This document shows, piece after piece, positions 15,442 through 24,378 of a DNA stretch of 64,000 nt. Location: contig NZ_CP095487.1 in NCBI RefSeq assembly GCF_023028345.1, forward strand, positions 2,232,001 to 2,296,000, given 5' to 3'. The notes beneath the pieces were generated by a model. It ran no database searches, had not been told where the DNA came from, and saw nothing but the letters and a program-made list of their open reading frames with translations. The translations under genes were made by a program, and so were the position numbers. This DNA is from Halorientalis marina. GTDB lineage: Archaea > Halobacteriota > Halobacteria > Halobacteriales > Haloarculaceae. Positions within the stretch are counted from its first letter, which is position 1. Each line of letters opens with the position of its first letter.

Positions 15442-17451
15442 ATGAGTCCTCCGTCCGGTCATTTGTTGTGGGGTGACGGGGTCCCGCTCCAGCAACTGCC
15501 CGTCGAACTGCCGGTCTCGTTCGACGTGGTCGTTGTCCTCGTCATCGTCGCCGCCGTCTTCGTCCTCTTCTTCACCCAGCCGGTCCCGATCGACGCCACC
15601 GCAGTCGCGCTCGTCGTTGTCCTCGCAATTCTGGGGGAGTGGACCGGCGTGTCACCGGCGGAGGCCGTTTCGGGGTTCTCGAATCCGGCGACGCTCACGG
15701 TGCTGGCGATGTTCGTGTTGAGCGAGGGCGTCCGACGGACCGGCGTTATCCAGATACTCACGCGGAAACTGGTCGCCTTCGCCGGGGACAACGAGTTCCG
15801 ACAACTGCTCGCGACGGTCACGCTCTCCGGGCCGACGGCCGGGGTCGTCAGCAACGTCTCCATCGTAGCAGTGTTGATACCGGCGGTAATGAACCTCGCT
15901 CGAAAAACGAAGCGGTCGCCCTCGAAACTCCTGATTCCGCTGTCCTTCGCGTCGATGCTCGGCGGCATGCTCACCGTCATCGGGACGATAACGAATCTCC
16001 TCGCGAGCGAGGTGTGGGTCCAGGTGGGCGGTCCCGACGCGCAACCGTTCTCGCTGCTCGAGTTCACCCAACTGGGCGCCGTCGTCTTGCTCGTGGGAAT
16101 CGTGTACCTCCTCACCGTCGGCCGATACCTCACCCCGGCACGGATACAGCCGGCGGAGTCCCCCACCGACTCGTTCGGCATGGCCGATTACCTCACCGAC
16201 GTGGTCGTCATGGAAGACTCGCCGCTCGTCGGGTCCCGGGTCACCGAACTGCACGACCGGGACCTCGACGTCGACGTCTTCCAGATCGTCCGTGGCAACC
16301 GGACGCTGACACGGGGACTCGGCTCGGAACGGATTCAGTCCGGCGACGTCCTCTCCGTCAGAGCCGACCAGGAGACTCTCCAGGAAGTCCTCGAGCAGGA
16401 GCACCTCCAACTCCTCCCGGAGGTCATGGAATCGGCGGCGGAGGACGAAGAGCCCCTCCCGCCCGGCTTCTCGCCGCAGCGTCACGACTGGGGGGGTATC
16501 GACGCCGAGTCCAGTGGCACGTCCGCCGCGGACGAGACGGCCAGCGAAAGTACGGAGACGGACGGCGACGAGACTAACGAGGAGGAGGGCGAGGACGAGA
16601 AGATCGAACTCACCGAAGTCGTGCTGTTGCCCGGGCCCTGGTCGAGTCGGCGCAGCGGTGTCACGGACTTCGAGCGCGACTACGACGTGACGGTCCTGGC
16701 GATCCGGCGCGGCGACGAGGTAATCCGCCAGCGCCTCCGGGAGGTCCGGTTGCAAGCCGGCGACGTCATCCTGGTCCAGGCGGCCGACCAGGTGCTCGAT
16801 CACATCGCACGGGACGCGAACGTCGCCGTCTCCACTGACGATCGGTGGGAGGACTTCGACCGGTCGAAGATTCCCGTCGCACTCGGAATCCTCGCCGGCG
16901 TCCTCGGCCTCGCGGCATTCGAGGTTTTCACGCTCGTAATAAGTGCGCTGACGGGGGTCGCAGCGATGTTCTTTACCGGCATCCTCACACCGGAGGAAGC
17001 GTACGGTGCGATCGACTGGGAAGTGATCTTCATGGTGGCGGGCGTCATTCCGCTCGGCATCGCGGTCGAGGCATCCGGCACGTCGGACGTCATCGCCGAC
17101 CTCGTCGTTTCCGCGGGCGTCCTCCTCCCCGTCATCGTGGTCCTCGGACTGTTCTACCTGGGGACCGCGGTGATCACCGAGATGATCAGCAACTCCGCGA
17201 GCGTCGTGTTGATGTTGCCAATCGGGGTCGAGGTCGCCGGCCAACTCGGTGCCAACCCGTTCGCGTTCGCGATGGCCGTGACCTTCGCCGCCAGCACGCC
17301 CCTTTTGACCCCCGTCGGCTACCAGACGAACCTGATGGTCTACGGACCGGGCGGGTACAAGTTCACTGATTTCGCACGCGTCGGTGCACCCCTCCAATTG
17401 ATCCTGACTGGCGTCACGACGCTCGGCATCGTGTTCTTCTGGGGTCTATGA
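15442..17451 (+). CDS. SLC13-family permease with two internal RCK_C (TrkA-C) domains
   Basis: The 669-residue protein has an N-terminal transporter half (residues about 25-235, including VLAMFVLSEGVRRTGV and the SNVSIVAVLIP and GTITNLLAS helical-hairpin motifs). A soluble insert of about 240 residues follows with two RCK_C domains (VVVMEDSPLVGSRVTEL and VVLLPGPWSSRRSGVTDF), separated by an acidic Glu/Asp-rich linker. A second transporter half has EMISNSASVVLMLPIG and TPLLTPVGYQTN. SLC13-type permeases of this layout move anions such as sulfate or carboxylates, or possibly potassium-linked ions; RCK_C domains sense small ligands. The gene is monocistronic with a 194-bp gap from the APC gene. 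Confidence 0.88.
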   Translation: MSPPSGHLLWGDGVPLQQLPVELPVSFDVVVVLVIVAAVFVLFFTQPVPIDATAVALVVVLAILGEWTGVSPAEAVSGFSNPATLTVLAMFVLSEGVRRTGVIQILTRKLVAFAGDNEFRQLLATVTLSGPTAGVVSNVSIVAVLIPAVMNLARKTKRSPSKLLIPLSFASMLGGMLTVIGTITNLLASEVWVQVGGPDAQPFSLLEFTQLGAVVLLVGIVYLLTVGRYLTPARIQPAESPTDSFGMADYLTDVVVMEDSPLVGSRVTELHDRDLDVDVFQIVRGNRTLTRGLGSERIQSGDVLSVRADQETLQEVLEQEHLQLLPEVMESAAEDEEPLPPGFSPQRHDWGGIDAESSGTSAADETASESTETDGDETNEEEGEDEKIELTEVVLLPGPWSSRRSGVTDFERDYDVTVLAIRRGDEVIRQRLREVRLQAGDVILVQAADQVLDHIARDANVAVSTDDRWEDFDRSKIPVALGILAGVLGLAAFEVFTLVISALTGVAAMFFTGILTPEEAYGAIDWEVIFMVAGVIPLGIAVEASGTSDVIADLVVSAGVLLPVIVVLGLFYLGTAVITEMISNSASVVLMLPIGVEVAGQLGANPFAFAMAVTFAASTPLLTPVGYQTNLMVYGPGGYKFTDFARVGAPLQLILTGVTTLGIVFFWGL

Positions 17452-17496
17452 TTCCCCGCCACCGGACTTACGTGGCTGGAGAGACGGAGGCCACGT

Positions 17497-17826
17497 ATGG
17501 TTCTTGACTCCGGAGTCAAGACCCCGGACTCACTACAGGGCAGTCTGACCACGGCGATCGAGCGGGCACTTACCCTCGAGACGTGGGTGTCGAGTTCCCG
17601 CGAGCACGTCGCCACAGAGTCGTTCATCCGTCGCCACACGCAGTTCGAATCGGTGGCCGAGTTCTGTGCAGCCAGCCCGTCCAGCGATGACAGTATCGGG
17701 GGCGTCCAGCGACTCTCGGCGGACGAGCGCGATACGTTCGTGGCGCGGGCGACCGACTTCGAGACGTGGTCGGACATGAAACAGACCGCAGCGGTCGAAG
17801 AACTCGTCACACTCCAGAACGTCTGA
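17497..17826 (+). CDS. uncharacterised 109-residue protein
   Basis: This acidic, soluble, mostly helical protein contains SLTTAIERALTLETWVSSSREHVATESF and VARATDFETWSDMKQTAAVEEL. No motif or family is recognised. It follows the SLC13-type transporter after 45 bp on the same strand and may be co-transcribed. Its stop abuts the stop of the small minus-strand gene at 17827. Confidence 0.6.
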   Translation: MVLDSGVKTPDSLQGSLTTAIERALTLETWVSSSREHVATESFIRRHTQFESVAEFCAASPSSDDSIGGVQRLSADERDTFVARATDFETWSDMKQTAAVEELVTLQNV

Positions 17827-18003
17827 TCATCCCCGGCCCGGGAGTGCGGCGAGCGCGTGGAAGAGAGCGAAGCTGATCACACCACCGCCGACCATCGACG
17901 CGACCCACGTCCCGACCGTATGGCCCGTCTTCGTAGTGGACACCCCGTCAGCGTTCGACGACCTGCCGCCGAGTCCGGCCCCGTCGATACTGGAAATCAT
18001 CAT
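17827..18003 (-). CDS. possible 58-residue single-TM protein
   Basis: The frame from ATG 18003 reads MMISSIDGAGLGGRSSNADG, then one hydrophobic segment (VGTWVASMVGGGVISFALFHALAAL) and a short positive tail. Short one-helix proteins of this kind are common in haloarchaea and often missed. The frame continues upstream without a stop, so the start is uncertain. No family is recognised. Confidence 0.4.
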   Translation of the reverse strand: MMISSIDGAGLGGRSSNADGVSTTKTGHTVGTWVASMVGGGVISFALFHALAALPGRG

Positions 18004-18241
18004 CTCGTTGGAGGAGATTGGATAGCCGCTCGGGAGGCAGAATCCGGCGGGAGGGTGACCGTAGTATAGCGGTGCGTTAGCCGCGATTCTCACAGTCACC
18101 GAGTCCGCTGGGAAGTCCGCGCCCGGCGGTGTTCCGAGTGGCCGCGCTACTGGCGAACAGCTCTGTGGCCGCCGTGGTTCACAATCGACCGGCAAACATC
18201 TCGAAAGTACGCTTTTCAGTTGGATGTGGGAACGGGAACAC

Positions 18242-20728
18242 ATGGATCGCGTCGCCGACGGGGAACCACCAGCGGGTGGTGGGGACGGTACCGATGGGTC
18301 GTCGGAAGAGACCGGACCGAACGACGGCGCTAAGGACAGTGCATTGCGGGAGACGTTTGCCGACTTCGCGCGCGGGGTCCCGACACCGGTCGTCGTCTTC
18401 GACGCGGACGGGCGGATAGTCCGCGCGAACGAGGCAGTCGAAACGCGCTTCGAGTACGGTTCGGCGGTGTGCGGACAGTTGGTCGAACGGATCTGGCCGA
18501 CGGTACGCGTTGACGAGCTACAGGACCTGGCCGACGTCGGCGGTATCGGGTCCGACTCGGACCACGGGGTCTGGATGGATCGCGATGGAAACAGTCTGAC
18601 GTTCGATGTGGACACCGTGACGGTCGACGGACGGACCGCCTACGCCGCAGTCATCCACGACGTAACGGGTCACGTGGCGGCCGAGCGCCGACGTGAGCAG
18701 TTCGAGCGCATCGTCCAGACCATCGACGACGGCGTGTACGTCCTCGACGACACGTTCGACATCACGATGGTCAACGACGCGGTGGAGGCGATGACTGGCT
18801 ACGACCGCGAGGAACTGGTCGGCGCCAACGCGAGCAAACTCGCGAGCGAGGAGACGCTCCGGAAGGCCGCGGCAGTGAGCGACAGCCTGATCGAGAGCGA
18901 CAGCAGCGCGGCGACCATCACGACCGAAATCGAGCGGGCGGACGGGACCGTGCTGCCCATCGAGACACGGTTCTCCGTCTACCAGTTCGCCGACGGGAGC
19001 TGGGGACAGGTCGGCGTCCTGCGTGACATCTCGAACCGCGTCCGCTACCAGGAGACGCTGACGGCACTGCACGACTCGACGCGGGAACTGCTCCACGTCG
19101 AATCCAGGGACGCCGTCGCGGAGCAAATCGTCGAGACGGCGCGGGACGTGCTCGACGTGTCGATGGCCGCGATGTACCTCTACGACGCCGAGTCGAACCG
19201 ATTGCGGCCGGCAGCGACGGCTAATGTAGGCGACACTACCACGGACCACTCGCCGGTGGCGCCCGACGACGGCCCGCTCTGGACCGCGTTCGGCGACGGC
19301 GAACGACTGACCGACCGGAGCGGCGAGCCCATCGAGCTGACGCCGCGGACGACCGTTCCGGCGACGAACGCGACGTTCATCCCGCTCGACGAGTACGGCG
19401 TATTCGTCGTCGCGATGACCGACGAAGACTGGGCGGGCGCCGGGACCGCCGAGCTCGTCGATCTGCTCGTGGCGAGCGCCGAATCGGGCCTCAAGCGTGT
19501 CGCCCGCGAGGAGCAACTCCGGGTCCGCGACCGCGAGCGTCGGGAGCGAAACGAGCGATTGCGACAGCTCAAACGGACGAACGAGATCATCCGGCGCATC
19601 GACGGCGCCATGGTCGATGCCGACTCCCGGACCGAAATCGAAGCCGCGGTCTGTGAGGAACTGGTCGAATCCGGCGCTTTCGCCGCGGCCTGGGTCGGGC
19701 GCGTCGAGGACGGCGACCTCACGCCGTACGCCTGGGCCGGCGACGCGACCGGGTACCTCGACGACATGGACCTGTCGTTATCGACCGGTGACGAACCACC
19801 GAGCGTCCGGTCGGCACGCTCCGGGGAGGTGGTGACGGTCTCCTCGGTGGCGACGGACCTCCGCAACGAGACGTGGCGGATGGCGGCCGTCAGGCGCGGA
19901 TTCGGGTCGGTCATCAGCGTCCCGCTGCCCGCCGAGGAAGGTCTCTACGGCGTGTTGACGGTGTTTGGGACGGACCCGTCGACGTTCGACGAGTCGATGC
20001 AGTCGGTGTTCGCCGAACTCGGCGAGACCATCGGCAACGCCTTCCGGGCCGTCGAGACGCGGGAGTGGCTCGCCGCCGACAGCGTCATCGACGTGGGACT
20101 GGAAGTGACCGCTCCCGACGACCCGCTCTCGCGGCTCGCAGCGGGGACGAACGCGAACCTGACGGTCGAGGGGACGGTCACGCGGGGTGACGAACGGTGG
20201 GCCTTCGTGAGGGGCGACGGCGACGACCCGGCTGTGGAGTCGGTCGCGGACGGCATCACGGGCATCGAGTCCGTCCGCTCGCTCGGCGACGTGGGCGTCG
20301 ACCTGTTCGAGGTGGTTCTGACGGCGCCGACGGTCGCCGGGACGGTCGTCGACTGCGGTGGGCGCCTGACCGCGCTCACGGTTACCGGCTCGACTGCCAC
20401 CCTGGAGGCGGAACTGCCGACGACCGCGAGCGTCCGCGAGTTCGTCGACGCGCTCGCCCGTGCTCACGGGGACGCCGAGCTTCGGAGTCGCCGAACTCGA
20501 ACGGACCCCACTCACGGGACCGACGGGCTCCGGGCGGCGCTCGCCGACCGGCTCACGGAGCGACAGCGCGACGTGCTCCGGGCGGCGTATTTCAGCGGCT
20601 ACTTCGAGTGGCCGCGCACCACGACCGGGCAGGAGGTGGCCGACTCCTTCGACGTGTCACAGCCGACCGTCAATCGACACCTCCGGGTGGCGCTCCGGAA
20701 GCACCTCCAATTGCTCTACGGCGACTGA
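18242..20728 (+). CDS. multi-sensor transcriptional regulator: PAS-PAS-GAF-GAF-HTH_10 (bacterio-opsin-activator type)
   Basis: Two PAS domains (about residues 35-150 and 155-265) are followed by two GAF domains (about 285-410 and 455-605), a bacterio-opsin-activator-like region (about 615-730) and a C-terminal helix-turn-helix, LTERQRDVLRAAYFSGYFEWPRTTTGQEVADSFDVSQPTV, of the HTH_10 family. Such proteins couple small-molecule, redox or light sensing to transcription, as in Bat, the activator of the bop gene. No histidine-kinase domain is present. The ATG at 18242 lies about 28 bp after a weak TATA-like CTTTTCA; an in-frame ATG at 18224 is an alternative. The HalOD1 gene follows after 45 bp. 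Confidence 0.9.
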   Translation: MDRVADGEPPAGGGDGTDGSSEETGPNDGAKDSALRETFADFARGVPTPVVVFDADGRIVRANEAVETRFEYGSAVCGQLVERIWPTVRVDELQDLADVGGIGSDSDHGVWMDRDGNSLTFDVDTVTVDGRTAYAAVIHDVTGHVAAERRREQFERIVQTIDDGVYVLDDTFDITMVNDAVEAMTGYDREELVGANASKLASEETLRKAAAVSDSLIESDSSAATITTEIERADGTVLPIETRFSVYQFADGSWGQVGVLRDISNRVRYQETLTALHDSTRELLHVESRDAVAEQIVETARDVLDVSMAAMYLYDAESNRLRPAATANVGDTTTDHSPVAPDDGPLWTAFGDGERLTDRSGEPIELTPRTTVPATNATFIPLDEYGVFVVAMTDEDWAGAGTAELVDLLVASAESGLKRVAREEQLRVRDRERRERNERLRQLKRTNEIIRRIDGAMVDADSRTEIEAAVCEELVESGAFAAAWVGRVEDGDLTPYAWAGDATGYLDDMDLSLSTGDEPPSVRSARSGEVVTVSSVATDLRNETWRMAAVRRGFGSVISVPLPAEEGLYGVLTVFGTDPSTFDESMQSVFAELGETIGNAFRAVETREWLAADSVIDVGLEVTAPDDPLSRLAAGTNANLTVEGTVTRGDERWAFVRGDGDDPAVESVADGITGIESVRSLGDVGVDLFEVVLTAPTVAGTVVDCGGRLTALTVTGSTATLEAELPTTASVREFVDALARAHGDAELRSRRTRTDPTHGTDGLRAALADRLTERQRDVLRAAYFSGYFEWPRTTTGQEVADSFDVSQPTVNRHLRVALRKHLQLLYGD

Positions 20729-20773
20729 TTATATGTATAAGCTCCGCTGGTCAGGAGGGGTATAGGTATAGCG

Positions 20774-21175
20774 ATGAGTCCTATGGGAGGGGCCGGACAA
20801 GCAACGACGAGGTCAACAGGGATGGTCAAAGCACCAGAAACGTACGACGTGGAAGTTGGCGAGACAGTGAGCGAGGCGGTCGTCAGGGCCGTCGCGAACG
20901 AACAGGGCGTCGATCCGGTCACGATGGACGCGTGTCTCTACGACGTGATCGACCCACACGCCCTCGACACGGTCTTTGCGGACCGCGACACGACCGACGG
21001 TGAACGCCGGGTCTCGTTCACCTTCGACGGCTATCGAGTCGCCGTCGACGAGTCCCGGACCGTCTTCGTCACCGAACAGGAAACCACGGAGGGTGCCTCC
21101 CCACCGACGGGGCCGAACCCCGCCGTTCTCCGCGGGTCAGGATCTCCCTGGCGGCTCGTCGTCGGCGACTTCTGA
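20774..21175 (+). CDS. HalOD1 output-domain protein
   Basis: The 133-residue protein is a HalOD1 domain (VSEAVVRAVANEQGVDPVTM...LYDVIDPHALDTVF...VSFTFDGYRVAVDE), a haloarchaeal output module of unknown mechanism often found near or fused to signalling proteins. An internal ATG at 20822 would start at MVKAPETY and still keep the domain. It follows the PAS-GAF-HTH_10 gene by 45 bp on the same strand and is probably co-expressed. A second HalOD1 gene beside another HTH_10 gene is at 61688. Confidence 0.88.
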   Translation: MSPMGGAGQATTRSTGMVKAPETYDVEVGETVSEAVVRAVANEQGVDPVTMDACLYDVIDPHALDTVFADRDTTDGERRVSFTFDGYRVAVDESRTVFVTEQETTEGASPPTGPNPAVLRGSGSPWRLVVGDF

Positions 21176-21561
21176 ATCACCCACGACCCCGAATCGACGC
21201 TCTTAGTATACCCTTCCTACTGCCGGCGCAAACCCGGTAATCACATTCATACGTGCAGCCCAGTGCTTCGTGCGGCCAGTGAGAGATCGGACCCGACCTG
21301 GTACACACGACGATACCAAAGTGAAAGATAGTGTTAGGAGTCACAGCTATCGTGGTTCCACCTCGAAATAACCGTTTTATCGGTAGGTACTTCATTCCGG
21401 AATGCGGTCGTGACGCGTCGCCCGCGTTCGCGGCCCGGTTCGGCCGTAGTCGTGTCCTACCCGGCACGATGCGGCCGCCTGCCGGGAACGCGGCCGGATG
21501 ACTGGTCGCGGACGACGAGAAGGGGTCACCCCCGACGGGTCGCCGACCGACGAACCCAACC
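21176..21561. other. 386-bp region upstream of the terpene-synthase-like gene
   Basis: No gene is supported. It contains a TATA-like CGTTTTATCG near 21373-21382 and a 12-bp palindrome just after it. From there to the start codon the sequence is very GC-rich, suggesting a long leader of over 150 nt, unusual beside the near-leaderless genes elsewhere in the window. Confidence 0.45.
21393..21404. promoter_or_regulatory. 12-bp palindrome, possible operator
   Basis: CATTCCGGAATG is a perfect palindrome about 15 bp downstream of a TATA-like sequence and 158 bp before the terpene-synthase-like start. The position fits an operator near the transcription start. Confidence 0.35.
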
Positions 21562-22539
21562 ATGTCGATTGAAGAAGCCACGACGCACGGAGACGAGACG
21601 ACGTACGCGGACGAGATCAGAGCGACGGAACTCCCGCCGACGGTGAAGACGCTCATCGACGAGTACGACCGCCTGCTGGGACATCGTGACCGGTTTCTCT
21701 GGAAGTGGATTTACTCGCTGTTCCCGTCGTTCAGGCTCTCGTCCGTCGCGCCGGAACACACCGCCCGGGTCAGGACGCAGAAGACGTTGTTGACGATGTA
21801 CGTGACGGTTCTCGACGACGTAGTCGAACACGACGGTGACCGGGAGACCTTCGAGGCGGCACAGCGACTCCGGCGCGGCGGGCACGACGACCCGGCCGCT
21901 GCGGATGGCCCGGCAGTCGACAGCGACACGCTCGCGTTCGTCGACCGGCTGTGGCGGCAGTTCAGTGACGGCATCGCGGACGCGCCGCGGACCGACGACT
22001 TCCGTGACGTGTTCGAGTACGACCTCGAACAGACGATGAACGCCATCGCTTACAGCGCGGTCGTCAACGAGAACCCGCGGGTCGCGAACCTGACTGGGGC
22101 ACGACGCTACGGCGCGCACAACATGGTAATGTTCCCTTACGCGGACGTAGACCTGATGTACTCGCCATCGTTCGCGAGCGCTGACTTCGGTCGCGTCCGC
22201 GATCTCCTGTGGGACCTCCAGGAGATGGCCCGCATCGGGAACTGGCTCACGACGTGGGAACGCGAGATCGGCGAGGGCGACTACACTGCTGGAATCGTCG
22301 TCTTCGCGGTAGAGGAGGGAATCGTCACGCCCGCCGAACTGGAATCGGCCGACGATGAGGAGGTCGTCGAACGGATCAAGGCCCACGACGTGGAACAACG
22401 GTTCCGGAAGCGGTGGCAGTCACAGTACCGTGCCCTCGAAGAGCGGGAGTTCGACGCCGAGACCGTGGACCTGGACCGCCTCGTCGACGGCATGGAGACC
22501 GTCTTCGAGTACCACCTCGCCAGTCGGGGGCTGAAGTGA
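21562..22539 (+). CDS. class I terpene-synthase-like protein
   Basis: The 325-residue all-helical protein carries every landmark of bacterial-type class I terpene synthases in order and spacing. These are an Asp-rich motif D85-D86-x-x-E89 (LDDVVEHDGD); a candidate pyrophosphate-sensor Arg R181 in GARRYGAHN exactly 46 residues before the metal-binding triad; and the triad N227-x3-T231-x2-R234-E235 (NWLTTWERE), equal to NDxxSxxKE. A C-terminal FEYHLASRG resembles the WxxxSxRY closing motif, though the final Tyr is absent. Such enzymes ionise prenyl diphosphates with three Mg2+ and cyclise or dephosphorylate them. No P450 or prenyltransferase lies beside it. ATG 21562 is used; substrate and product are unknown. 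Confidence 0.7.
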   Translation: MSIEEATTHGDETTYADEIRATELPPTVKTLIDEYDRLLGHRDRFLWKWIYSLFPSFRLSSVAPEHTARVRTQKTLLTMYVTVLDDVVEHDGDRETFEAAQRLRRGGHDDPAAADGPAVDSDTLAFVDRLWRQFSDGIADAPRTDDFRDVFEYDLEQTMNAIAYSAVVNENPRVANLTGARRYGAHNMVMFPYADVDLMYSPSFASADFGRVRDLLWDLQEMARIGNWLTTWEREIGEGDYTAGIVVFAVEEGIVTPAELESADDEEVVERIKAHDVEQRFRKRWQSQYRALEEREFDAETVDLDRLVDGMETVFEYHLASRGLK

Positions 22540-22561
22540 CAGCCCCACTGGCGGTCGACGC

Positions 22562-22960
22562 TCACAGGTCGTGTGCGACCGCCCACGCGTAGAGGTGGTC
22601 GAAGACGGGAAAGAGGTCGTCCGCGGCGTCCGTGGGCCGGTACTCCACCCGGGGCGGGTTCTCGTCGTAGGCCTCGCGGTCGAGCAGGCCGGCGTCGGTC
22701 AGATCGGAGAGGCGCGCCGAGAGGGTGTTCGGCGCGATGTCGAGTGCGTCCTCGATTTCGCCGAAGCGGAGCGACCCCTCGGCCGCCGCGAAGGTCCGGA
22801 GCACCGCCATCGCGTGAGCCGTTCCGAGCAGTTCGAGCAAGTCGGTCAGCGTCCCCTCGGCGCGGTCACGCTGCTCACGGTCGAGCGACGCCCGCAGCGT
22901 TCGTGCCCGTTCACGGGCCACCCCCGAGCGTAACTCGGGAGTCTCCGGTGGCTCGCCCAT
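22562..22960 (-). CDS. HxlR-type winged-helix transcriptional regulator
   Basis: The 132-residue protein has the HxlR winged helix: LLELLGTAHAMAVLRTFAAAEGSLRFGEIEDALDIAPNTLSARLSDLTDAGLLDREAY, then the wing PPRVEYRPTDAADDLFPVFDHLYAWA. The usual N-terminal CP cysteine is replaced, so a thiol-redox switch is unlikely. It is convergent with the terpene-synthase-like gene, with 22 bp between stops, and divergent from the DnaJ-domain gene 150 bp away, a possible target. Confidence 0.88.
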   Translation of the reverse strand: MGEPPETPELRSGVARERARTLRASLDREQRDRAEGTLTDLLELLGTAHAMAVLRTFAAAEGSLRFGEIEDALDIAPNTLSARLSDLTDAGLLDREAYDENPPRVEYRPTDAADDLFPVFDHLYAWAVAHDL

Positions 22961-23110
22961 ACTACCAGTAGCGTGTGACGGACCAAAACAACTCCGCTCG
23001 GCGCCCTGACAGGTTCGGCTCCCGTCGCTGCCCGTGCCCGGTTCGGGCGGCTGACCCGGCTACAACACTTAAACACCAGCGGCCACAACCACGACGTGGT
23101 ATAGACCCGC

Positions 23111-24016
23111 ATGGGAGAGACGTTCTACAGCGTTCTCGGGGTGTCTCCGGACGCCGACACGGCGACGATCAGGGCGGCGTACCGGGAGAAGGTGAAGACT
23201 CACCACCCGGACGTGAGCGACGAGAGCGACGCCGCGGAGCGGTTCCAGCGGATCACGGAGGCGCGTGACGTGCTCGTCGACGACGGCGACCGGAAGCGGT
23301 ACGACCGCATGGGTCACGACGCCTACGTGCGACGCCACCTCGATAGCACGGCGTGGTCGGCGCCGGATACGAACGCGGGACGAACCCGCAGGGGGGACGG
23401 CACGGACCGCCGGAACCGCTCCGGCCGGTCCGGGCGGGCGAACGGCGGCGGCGAGTCGACGGGAGCCGAGCGACGTCGGTCGGGACGCGGAACGCGGGAC
23501 CGCTCCGGGTCCGGCTCGAACGCCGACCGCTCGGGCGACGGTACCACTCGCGAAACGGGGGATCGGACACGGAACGCGACAGGCGACCGACGGTCGGATC
23601 CGCGCTCGGCGGCGAGCGACGCGTCGACCGGACACGGCACGGGAGACAGGGCGGCGTGGATGGGCGAGGACGGCTGGTCCACGTCGGGCGACGCGACGGC
23701 GACGGCTTCGGGCAGCAGCCGTGGGACACGCGCGGAAGACTGGCAGAAACAGCACGCGGCGTCGAACGTGTACAGCCCGACGGGACGCGACGCCGGGGTC
23801 GGGCGCAACGGCGAGTCGAGCCGGTTCGCCCGGTTGGCGAAAGGGGTCGGCCCCTGGATCGTCTTCCACTTCGTCTTTCTCGTCAGTGCGTTCGTGACGG
23901 TCTACCTGCTTCTCAGTTCGTGGCCGACGGTGCCCGCGATGTTCGGCTCCCTGCTGCTTCTCGGGGTCGCGATCTTCTTCTCGGTGCTACACATGGTCTC
24001 GCGGATATACTCGTAG
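23111..24016 (+). CDS. DnaJ-domain membrane protein with a long low-complexity linker
   Basis: Residues 3-70 are a J domain with the HPD tripeptide at 32-34 (KVKTHHPDVS), which stimulates Hsp70 ATPase. Residues about 80-235 form an Arg/Ser/Gly/Asp-rich disordered linker. The C-terminus has two predicted TM helices (IVFHFVFLVSAFVTVYLLLS and FGSLLLLGVAIFFSVLHMV). The G/F and zinc-finger regions of classical DnaJ are absent, so this is a type III J protein anchored in the membrane, probably recruiting DnaK there. It is divergent from the HxlR gene and convergent with the zinc-ribbon gene at 24025. Confidence 0.88.
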   Translation: MGETFYSVLGVSPDADTATIRAAYREKVKTHHPDVSDESDAAERFQRITEARDVLVDDGDRKRYDRMGHDAYVRRHLDSTAWSAPDTNAGRTRRGDGTDRRNRSGRSGRANGGGESTGAERRRSGRGTRDRSGSGSNADRSGDGTTRETGDRTRNATGDRRSDPRSAASDASTGHGTGDRAAWMGEDGWSTSGDATATASGSSRGTRAEDWQKQHAASNVYSPTGRDAGVGRNGESSRFARLAKGVGPWIVFHFVFLVSAFVTVYLLLSSWPTVPAMFGSLLLLGVAIFFSVLHMVSRIYS

Positions 24017-24024
24017 CCGAGCGG

Positions 24025-24225
24025 TCACTCCGCCTCGGCGCGCCGGGCCGCCCGCCTGGCTTCCGAGAGGGACAGGTCGGCCGTCTCGCTCCAGTCGACC
24101 TCGTTGTACTCCGTGCAGTACCGGCACTGGTCGCTGAAGGTGTCCGAGGCGGCCGTGACGTTGCGGGACCCACACTGGCTACAGTGCCAGACCTTCGTCG
24201 CGGCCATGTCGAACCCGGGTACCAT
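24025..24225 (-). CDS. small zinc-ribbon protein
   Basis: The 66-residue product has two CxxC knuckles (WHCSQCGSRN and DQCRYCTEY) about 18 residues apart, forming a rubredoxin- or ribbon-type Zn site, then a charged helix SLSEARRAARRAEAE. The ATG at 24225 lies about 27 bp after GATTTTGTC on the minus strand, fitting a leaderless start; an in-frame ATG at 24207 is an alternative. The role is unknown; such proteins often bind nucleic acid or protein partners. Confidence 0.7.
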   Translation of the reverse strand: MVPGFDMAATKVWHCSQCGSRNVTAASDTFSDQCRYCTEYNEVDWSETADLSLSEARRAARRAEAE

Positions 24226-24378
24226 AACGGCACTCGGCCGGCAACGGACAAAATCCCCCGGCAGACACCCGTCTGACGGCAATGGACAGTGTCGAGGGGG
24301 AAACCGGATGCCAATTTCCCGTTGTTTCCACAATTATTAACACGAAGGAAACTGGTGAGACCGTCGGGGGGACTCGCG

